NCBI GenBank assembly: GCA_016793875.1
Contig: JAEULG010000098.1
Location: 1-36,921 of the forward strand
DNA length: 36,921 nt
Reading direction: 5' to 3'
DNA from: Rhodospirillales bacterium
GTDB lineage: Bacteria > Pseudomonadota > Alphaproteobacteria > Rhodospirillales > Defluviicoccaceae
In this document: in pieces, positions 33,326 to 36,921 of the stretch
Layout: every line of letters begins with the position of its first letter
Numbering within the stretch: the stretch's first letter is position 1
The notes under the pieces: generated by a model
The model's database searches: none
What the model saw: the letters and a program-made list of their open reading frames with translations, nothing else
Told to the model about the DNA's origin: nothing
Position numbers and translations under genes: made by a program

Positions 33326-33545
33326 CACCGCTCCTCCCTCGTTCCGTCTTGGCGGGCGCAAATGGCCACCGGTGTCGGCATATCGCTACGCCGGCTTACC
33401 CGTTCCAGCCGACGCTCATGGAATATAGACGGGGTGACGATGACATTGCCGGGAAGAAGCGGCGGAAGGATAAGAGGAGGCTCTCTTGCCCGTCCTGCGG
33501 ACGCGCAACTGCGAGCGTGCAAGCGGCCGGCGGCGATCTTCCGGC
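33326..33545. other. Divergent intergenic region left of the str promoter
   Basis: This 220-nt stretch must hold the oxidoreductase promoter (minus). One short plus-strand frame from ATG 33418 to 33549 encodes a basic 43-residue peptide with a single CPSC pair; it has no ribosome site and overlaps the str -35, so I do not call it a gene. Nothing else is recognisable. Confidence 0.4.
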
Positions 33546-33574
33546 TTGACGCTCGCGAAAGCCGCCCCTAGTAT
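33546..33574 (+). promoter_or_regulatory. Promoter of the str operon
   Basis: TTGACG (33546-33551), 17 bp, TAGTAT (33569-33574) is the best housekeeping promoter in the window, with five of six bases matching in the -35 and four or more in the -10. It drives rpsL-rpsG-fusA-tuf. The start would be near 33581, leaving an unusually long leader of about 200 nt. Confidence 0.75.
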
Positions 33575-33652
33575 CCGCCTCCTTCCGCGAGGGCACTGGC
33601 GGTGGGCCGTCCGGTCCAGACGCAGCGCTCAATGAGGCAGGAAAAAATCTGA

Positions 33653-34651
<999 letters not shown>

Positions 34652-34668
34652 AGACGAGTCCGCTGCCC

Positions 34669-36747
<2,079 letters not shown>

Positions 36748-36780
36748 CGGGTCGTAGCAGGGAAAGCGGAGCAGATCGAG

Positions 36781-36921
36781 ATGGCGAAGGCGAAATTCGA
36801 GCGGACGAAGCCGCACTGCAACGTCGGCACGATCGGTCATGTGGATCACGGCAAGACGACGCTGACGGCGGCGATCACCAAGGTATTGTCGGAGGTTGGC
36901 GGGGCGCAGTTCACGCCGTTC
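36781..36921 (+). CDS. tuf: Translation elongation factor Tu, 5' part (runs off right edge)
   Basis: EF-Tu delivers aminoacyl-tRNA to the ribosome. Only 47 residues are inside the window: [20 protein letters not shown] followed by [21 protein letters not shown]. The G1 loop GHVDHGKT is intact. GGAG lies 9 nt upstream of ATG 36781. It is the fourth gene of the str operon, the standard position for the first tuf copy; whether another copy exists cannot be told from here. Confidence 0.98.
   Translation, partial: MAKAKFERTKPHCNVGTIGHVDHGKTTLTAAITKVLSEVGGAQFTPF

Noticed and set aside
33418..33549. Short plus-strand frame encoding a basic peptide with one CPSC pair
   Set aside because: No ribosome site, only one CxxC so no complete zinc ribbon, and its end overlaps the str operon -35 element.

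Overview
The window looks like a chromosomal segment of a G+C-rich alphaproteobacterium, most likely of the Rhodospirillales type. The evidence is a CcrM-type GANTC methyltransferase next to rnhB, a perfect EcfG general-stress promoter, ornithine-lipid genes, an alphaproteobacterial FtsZ with a long linker and a C-terminal DIPAFLRRQ peptide, and rnpB directly upstream of mraZ. The order-level placement is inference from gene content; no 16S rRNA gene is present.

Layout. Positions 1-508 hold the 5' part of an AT-rich predicted exported protein (minus strand) and a terminator. A 3-hydroxybutyryl-CoA dehydrogenase gene follows (509-1363, minus), then RNase P RNA (1689-2114). A complete division and cell-wall (dcw) cluster runs on the plus strand from 2476 to 20742: mraZ, rsmH, ftsL, ftsI, murE, murF, mraY, murD, ftsW, murG, murC, murB, ddl, ftsQ, ftsA, ftsZ. 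Ten of its junctions are ATGA stop/start overlaps, so it is probably one translationally coupled operon. It starts at a promoter overlaid by four MraZ boxes with exact 10-bp spacing. Together these genes make UDP-MurNAc-pentapeptide, convert it to lipid II, and build the divisome that uses it.

Right of ftsZ there is no lpxC. Instead there is a convergent RTX-type calcium-binding protein gene (minus), then an olsB-olsA pair for ornithine lipids (plus), then an AT-rich orphan membrane-protein gene (minus) that looks horizontally acquired, then rnhB-ccrM (minus). A secreted DUF4142 protein gene sits behind an EcfG-type promoter, convergent with lipB (octanoyltransferase). Next come etfB-etfA and a second 3-hydroxybutyryl-CoA dehydrogenase (fatty-acid/PHB redox metabolism), marC, a quinone-oxidoreductase-like gene with a possible 60-residue companion ORF (minus), and finally the str operon rpsL-rpsG-fusA-tuf, where tuf runs off the right edge.

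Most of the window is core genome. The points I consider most worth following are the orphan membrane protein and its promoter, which is packed against the ccrM terminator; the single-nonapeptide RTX architecture; a possible frameshift at the 5' end of murE; an AT-rich codon patch inside murD; and the EcfG promoter. I found no rRNA, tRNA, CRISPR array, insertion sequence or phage genes.
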